18,885 nt of DNA from CAZVWQ01 sp964631275 (GTDB lineage Bacteria > Patescibacteriota > JACMRA01): NCBI GenBank assembly GCA_964631275.1, contig CAZVWQ010000028.1, positions 1 to 18,885 of the forward strand, read 5' to 3'. Below the pieces are notes generated by a model. That model did not search any database, had not been told where the DNA came from, and saw only the letters and a list, made by a program, of their open reading frames with translations. The position numbers and the translations under genes were made by a program. Positions 15,288 to 18,885 of the stretch are shown here, in pieces (position 1 is the stretch's first letter; each line of letters begins with the position of its first letter).

Positions 15288-16138
15288 TCTGGCAAACAAT
15301 AGCTGCAACTTTGATTTTTGGAGTTTTGATTTTTTATTTTCAGGGTCTACAACCACTAATCCTTAGAGAATATGCTAATAATACTCACTTGCAAATAAAA
15401 GCTTTAACTCAAGAGTTCAAAAGCCAAATAAACACCTTAGCTGAAATGGAAACTCTAATAGCTAGTAGCTTTAGTTACGATCCTCTTGTTTCTTGTCTAC
15501 AAACTGAAACCTACGAAACCGCTCAAAGTGATGCAGATTCGCTAAGCAGGTCTAGAATTAATCTATTACCTAAAACAAGCCTAAAAGACTTAGATAACAT
15601 TGGTATTTTTTATGAATCTGGTATCAGATCTGAATACCAAAAAACCTATGCAATTTATGATACTGGAATTACTGAATTACAACCTTACATTGATAATATT
15701 GTTACTGCACCAGAATATTTATCTTATCGTAATAAATGGATAAAAACTTGTCAAAATGTACAGTCATCTACAGCTACAAGATCAGTAATTCTTACTAGCT
15801 GTGAAGAGCTAAAAGCCGAGACTGAAATCTTTAAATCTAGTAACGCTTGGCAAAGCCTAGACGAATCAATTAAAGAGGAGCTAAATAAAAATACTCAAAT
15901 CTGCCAAGATTTTGAAAATCAATTTCTATTAATTAATACTTTTAGGGATGATTGGTTAAAAACCTATGACCTAATTATGAACTACCAACCAAACTTTAAT
16001 CAAATGAATATATTAGTTAATGGTCAATTTTCAGCTTTTCAGATTAAAGCTCAAGAATCTACTCTTAAAATCAACGAAATCTACAATTCCAAAACGGGTT
16101 TTACTAATATTTGGTACTTGCTAGATTGGGAAAAATAA
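15242..16138 (+). CDS. Transmembrane and extracellular part of the same split protein
   Basis: Continues the preceding gene in the -1 frame after the A10 run; the joined product would be about 451 residues. It opens with a basic stretch, then a hydrophobic helix VVWQTIAATLIFGVLIFYF (about joined residues 168-186). A probable extracytoplasmic helical domain of roughly 260 residues follows, with coiled-coil-like character early on (LQIKALTQEFKSQINTLAEME). Four cysteines in that domain (SCLQ, TCQN, SCEE, ICQD) could form two disulfides. No TTG or ATG near 15311 makes a sensible independent start, because the helix would be cut. Function not recognised; topology suggests a cell-surface structural or sensing protein. 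Confidence 0.6.
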   Translation, partial: TRKKSPFRDAIFSDVVWQTIAATLIFGVLIFYFQGLQPLILREYANNTHLQIKALTQEFKSQINTLAEMETLIASSFSYDPLVSCLQTETYETAQSDADSLSRSRINLLPKTSLKDLDNIGIFYESGIRSEYQKTYAIYDTGITELQPYIDNIVTAPEYLSYRNKWIKTCQNVQSSTATRSVILTSCEELKAETEIFKSSNAWQSLDESIKEELNKNTQICQDFENQFLLINTFRDDWLKTYDLIMNYQPNFNQMNILVNGQFSAFQIKAQESTLKINEIYNSKTGFTNIWYLLDWEK

Positions 16139-16237
16139 AATTATACTTAGCATAAATCAAATTTTAATTTTTTGGATACTTTATAATTGAGCATTCCCGA
16201 ATTTTAATTATATTTTTCGACAGGCTATTTTTGCTTT

Positions 16238-16352
16238 TATACCTTTTGAGCTAATCATTACGATAATTACCCATTAAGAATTTAGTTTAAATATAGGATT
16301 TGTTTGCTTATGAAGAGCTAAATTTTGGGTAATACTAAACGAATTGAATGTA
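16238..16352 (+). repeat. Repeat A, copy 5 (full length)
   Basis: 115 bp starting TATACC, with CTAATCATTACG, TTACCC, AATTTAG, GTTTGCTTATGAAGAGCTAAATT and GGGTAA. TTACCC and GGGTAA pair perfectly, as do AATTTAG and CTAAATT. The terminal GGGTATA has drifted to AATGTA. It lies 99 bp past the membrane-protein stop and abuts a transposase remnant. Confidence 0.85.
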
Positions 16353-16382
16353 CCACCAAATTTGAATCACAACCAAAAGAAG

Positions 16383-16636
16383 CTATCTTGGCTTTAAAGC
16401 TACAAATAGCATTTCTTGACTACTTTTAAATCCATTTGGTCTACCTCCACCTGATTTTCTTTTTAATCCACCTTTTTTAATTCTTTATTTTTCTCTTTTT
16501 TCTTGTTCTTTCTTTTTATATTCTAGATAATTCTACTCAAACTAAGTAGCTAAGCTAATTGTTTAAACTGATAAATACTCATACCAGTTATAGCTTTACA
16601 GATTCTTTCTGATTTTAAGGCTAAATTTAGATTCAT
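16383..16636 (-). pseudogene. Decayed transposase N-terminus (IS5-like, helix-turn-helix DDE_Tnp_4 type)
   Basis: Reading the minus strand from ATG 16636 gives LALKSERICKAITGMSIYQF, then two in-frame stops, then a Lys-rich stretch. After a one-base frame change in an A6 run near 16475 it gives KRKSGGGRPNGF and SSQEMLFVALK. This order (DR..K.LTGMS...F, basic spacer, GGGR, then EEKLFFxLxYLK) is that of the N-terminal helix-turn-helix region of IS5-group transposases. The catalytic domain is missing; a possible further fragment (SFGCDSNLVVHS) leads into repeat A. Clearly non-functional. Family assignment is from remembered motif order, without a search. Confidence 0.65.
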
Positions 16637-16700
16637 ATTTTGTGATTAAAATAAAACACATATGATCTAAAAATATTTTTAGACTTAGGATAAGTTCAAT

Positions 16701-17339
16701 TTATTCTCTATGTCCAAACAATTGCTTTATCTCTGTCCTTAATTTTAAACCACTACTCTTTTGTTTGAATACTTCATAAAGGCATATTGCCGTAGCTACT
16801 GAAACATTATAACTTTCGACCATGCCTACCATAGGAATATAAACAAATCGATCGCAAATTTCTTCAACCTCACTAGAAATTCCACTTTTTTCATTACCGA
16901 TAACCAAGATAAATTTTGAAGGGAAATTAATCGTATCTAAGGTTTGACTGACTTCTTGTAAGCTAGTACCAAATATTTCATAGCCTTCGGATTTTTTGAT
17001 TTTTGCCCATCTTTGTAGAATTGGTTTTGCTTTTGTCTTAATCAAAATCTCAACAGCCTCAGGCTCATCTCTGCCAAATTTATGACTCTGGCCAAAGACA
17101 ACTTCTGATCTTACCCACTGATTAGCACTTGAGCTAGAAGATTTACCTTGTTTATTAAGATCTGGTAAAGGGTTATAAGAATAATACAAATTAACCTTGC
17201 TAATTCCAAAGCCATCACAACTACGCAAAATTGCTGCCAAATTATGTGGATCCCAGATATTATCAACTAATAGTTCAACTCCAGCGATTTTGTTATTATT
17301 ATAATATTCGACTAATTTTTTTCTTCTCTCACTCGGCAT
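16701..17339 (-). CDS. SpoU/TrmH-family RNA 2'-O-methyltransferase
   Basis: 212-residue SPOUT-fold enzyme that methylates a ribose 2'-OH using SAM. Motif 1: VELLVDNIWDPHNLAAILRSCDGFGI with Asn33 and Arg39. A Ser-rich SANQWV segment (after position 75) resembles the S.GS..WV of TrmH. Motif 2: ILVIGNEKSGIS with Glu150. Motif 3: IPMVGMVESYNVSVATAICLYE with Ser176 and Asn178 (usually SLNVS). The short N-terminus without an L30e-like domain, and the IWDPHN and SANQWV features, favour the tRNA Gm18 enzyme TrmH over RlmB. Divergent from the SRP RNA. ATG at 17339 has no Shine-Dalgarno. Confidence 0.9.
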   Translation of the reverse strand: MPSERRKKLVEYYNNNKIAGVELLVDNIWDPHNLAAILRSCDGFGISKVNLYYSYNPLPDLNKQGKSSSSSANQWVRSEVVFGQSHKFGRDEPEAVEILIKTKAKPILQRWAKIKKSEGYEIFGTSLQEVSQTLDTINFPSKFILVIGNEKSGISSEVEEICDRFVYIPMVGMVESYNVSVATAICLYEVFKQKSSGLKLRTEIKQLFGHRE

Positions 17340-17478
17340 TAGGTACTGATATTTTTATTCAAAATTTTATACTAATTTCATCATTAAAAAACTCAGAGCA
17401 ACTCTGCGGTAAACTCTTTTTATTTTGCGGTAAAATAATAATCAAAAAATCTCGTTATAGACAATTCATTATCCCTAT

Positions 17479-17507
17479 TTCACCTTTATACGCATTATCT
17501 GTATTAT
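17479..17507 (+). promoter_or_regulatory. Probable promoter of the SRP RNA
   Basis: TTCACC (17479-17484), a 17-bp spacer, and TATTAT (17502-17507). Initiation would fall near 17514, just before the folded part of the SRP RNA. Confidence 0.5.
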
Positions 17508-17526
17508 GAAAACTTTCCTTATTTTA

Positions 17527-17612
17527 AGACCTCTTTGAAGAGGGTTTGGGAGATGTTCTAGGGTTCGGAAGGAAGTAGCCATGAAAAAATGAAGAACCTA
17601 CATCAAACATCA
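17527..17612 (+). ncRNA. ffs: Signal recognition particle RNA (small bacterial 4.5S type)
   Basis: The hallmark apical sequence TTCGGAAGGAAGTAGCC is present at 17564-17580: a GGAA tetraloop (17567-17570) and the AAGTAGC side of the symmetric loop that binds the Ffh M domain (AAGCAGC in E. coli). Flanking segments pair around it: GATGT (17552-17556) with ACATC, and GGTTTGG with CCAACC (one bulged T). A 5-bp hairpin, CCTCT-TTGA-AGAGG, precedes the stem. Size is about 85-100 nt, without an Alu domain. The 5' side of the internal loop reads TAGGG, one base more than the E. coli form. Ends are approximate; the 3' end nearly meets the convergent exchanger gene. Confidence 0.88.
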
Positions 17613-17619
17613 CCAACCA

Positions 17620-18747
17620 CTAAAAAAAATCTAAATTCTCAATCATCCCGTTATAAGCCACCCAAATATAAACAAAATATAGAATAAGTAAAAAAACACC
17701 AAAAGGTTTGGTAGCCTTGAACTTTTGAGCAGCTAATAAGCTAATCACCATCACCAAAGTAGCAAAAAGTAAAATTACGGAAGAACTGATATTAACTCCA
17801 CCTACATTTTCTAAAAGTCCATTTTCATTAGTTAAAGTAAACAAAAATACAGGCAAGCCAAGACTCATTAAAATATCAAAAGTATTAGAGCCTATAGCAT
17901 TAGCAATAGCCATATCCCCCCTACCCTGACGAGCCACAACAGCAGACGAAATTAACTCTGGTATAGAAGTTCCGCCAGCTAGAATAGTCAAGGCTACAAT
18001 TGATGGGTCAACGCCAAAAAAAGAAGCCAAAACTACTCCTGCTTGAACCAACCAATAGCTGCAAAAAGCAATAATAAACAAGCATAAAGCAAAAGCCACC
18101 GCAGTTAGTTTAGGATATTTTTGGGAATCAGGGATTAACTCAAGACCTCTTCTTATTGGCCAGGTAATTATATTAAAGCCTTTCCAGACCAAGTGTTTGT
18201 TAGCAAAATCTTCTTCAGTTTGTAGATTTTCTAATTCTTGTTTGGCTTCTTTTTGTTTTATTTGATCTTCTGGAGTGTCAATAAATCTAGACCAAAGAAA
18301 CAGAAAACCTAAATAAAGAAAATAGCTAGTAACCATAATTCCTGACTCAATTACCGTAAGTTTATCATCTTCCACAAAAACAATCAACATCAAAATAGAC
18401 AAAGCATAGATTAAACTATCTCTGATTATTGGTTTCCAATTAAGGTAACTGGTTTTAATTAATGCAGCAAAACCAATGACGACTAAAATCTGAAAAATAG
18501 CTGAGCCGACAATTGTTCCTACTCCAATGCTAGAACCTCCATCTGTTGTCAAGAAAATAGCAAATAAAGCTGTAGAAATCTCTGGAGCCGAAGTTCCGAA
18601 GGCAAGCAAAGTAGCTCCAGCAATATCATCAGAAAGTTTTAACCATTCAGCAATTTTGTCTAAAGCTTTGATAAAATATTTATCAACTACTTCGCTTATG
18701 ATATAAAAACAAAGTAAAATAATAATTATAGCTATAAAAAAAGGCAC
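17620..18747 (-). CDS. Sodium/calcium (cation/Ca2+) exchanger, CaCA superfamily
   Basis: 375-residue integral membrane antiporter with about ten hydrophobic helices and the two inverted alpha repeats of the family. Alpha-1: ATLLAFGTSAPEISTALFA (GTSAPE 51-56) followed by GVGTIVGSAIFQIL (75-88). Alpha-2: GGTSIPELISSAVVA (258-272) followed by IANAIGSNTFDIL (281-293). The two Glu residues in the GTSxPE motifs are the ion-coordinating acids. A charged cytoplasmic loop (about 155-185, many Glu, Gln and Lys) separates the halves. The GSA-F form in alpha-1 recalls K+-dependent exchangers (inference). Start codon GTG. Expected role: Ca2+ extrusion driven by Na+. Confidence 0.93.
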   Translation of the reverse strand: MPFFIAIIIILLCFYIISEVVDKYFIKALDKIAEWLKLSDDIAGATLLAFGTSAPEISTALFAIFLTTDGGSSIGVGTIVGSAIFQILVVIGFAALIKTSYLNWKPIIRDSLIYALSILMLIVFVEDDKLTVIESGIMVTSYFLYLGFLFLWSRFIDTPEDQIKQKEAKQELENLQTEEDFANKHLVWKGFNIITWPIRRGLELIPDSQKYPKLTAVAFALCLFIIAFCSYWLVQAGVVLASFFGVDPSIVALTILAGGTSIPELISSAVVARQGRGDMAIANAIGSNTFDILMSLGLPVFLFTLTNENGLLENVGGVNISSSVILLFATLVMVISLLAAQKFKATKPFGVFLLILYFVYIWVAYNGMIENLDFF

Positions 18748-18885
18748 AAAATCTCAGAAAAATTAGATCAAAAAATATATTTGATAAGAAAGTTTACTTA
18801 AAACTTCGTGTCAAACTTACTAAATTAATAAATGACATTTAATAGTCTTTATGAAAAGTTTTGAGACAAAAGTATTATTTGCTAA

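Noticed and set aside
1905..16352. CRISPR array formed by the repeats
   Set aside because: Repeats are 60-130 bp, degenerate and kilobases apart, without regular spacers or cas genes.
17394..17406. Small hairpin CAGAG-CAA-CTCTG as terminator
   Set aside because: The stem is only 5 bp, the T-run does not follow directly, and it lies upstream of trmH, not at a gene end.
17231..17509. Plus-strand open frame of 92 codons
   Set aside because: Antisense to the TrmH start region and ends in the SRP RNA promoter; composition not protein-like.

Overview
The window is very AT-rich. It carries bacterial housekeeping genes, a small 4.5S-type SRP RNA and a tRNA with an encoded CCA end, and every intact gene reads well in the standard bacterial code with no UGA recoding. 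Short proteins, start codons without a recognisable Shine-Dalgarno sequence, and an archaeal-style thiolase plus DUF35 pair beside isoprenoid genes suggest a Patescibacteria (CPR)-like bacterium. That placement is inference; no marker in the window fixes the phylum. Coding density is low for such a genome: summing the called genes gives about two thirds of the window, and the long gaps hold degenerate interspersed repeats and decayed transposases.

Layout. 1-926: broken IS481-like transposase, then tRNA-Val. 1118-2803: membrane-anchored SGNH hydrolase and a flavodoxin-fold NAD(P)H oxidoreductase. 2804-3327: repeats A and B, apparently nested. 3328-4266 (minus): DAHP/KDO8P-synthase-like enzyme with an altered metal-site residue, repeat C just upstream. 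4862-5533: ComF-type phosphoribosyltransferase. 6091-6813: PuuD-like class I amidotransferase/hydrolase. 6814-7483: non-coding, with a long inverted repeat. 7484-7804 (minus): one-RRM RNA-binding protein. 8419-10692 (minus): tight operon thiolase, DUF35 OB-fold protein, TrpC. 11223-12644: membrane-anchored PEGA-like protein. 12910-14667 (minus): UppS then polyprenyl diphosphate synthase. 14784-16138: single-pass membrane protein split by a frame change at an A10 run. 16238-16636: repeat A beside a decayed transposase. 16701-17339 (minus): TrmH-like 2'-O-methyltransferase. About 17527-17612: SRP RNA. 17620-18747 (minus): Na+/Ca2+ exchanger.

How the genes fit together. Thiolase plus DUF35 is the acetoacetyl-CoA module that feeds HMG-CoA synthase in archaeal-type mevalonate pathways. 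The prenyl synthase and UppS would use the resulting IPP/DMAPP for short-chain prenyl and undecaprenyl carriers. TrpC and the DAHP-synthase-like enzyme point to fragments of aromatic metabolism, but no other trp or aro gene is present.

The most distinctive content is non-coding. At least three families of 60-130 bp repeats (A, B, C) and several smaller motifs occupy nearly every long gap. Repeat A has terminal inverted repeats of the form TATACCC/GGGTATA, an internal hairpin, and a compensatory base-pair change between copies. Repeat C ends in TATACTCA/TGAGTATA. They look like MITE-type or structured palindromic elements.
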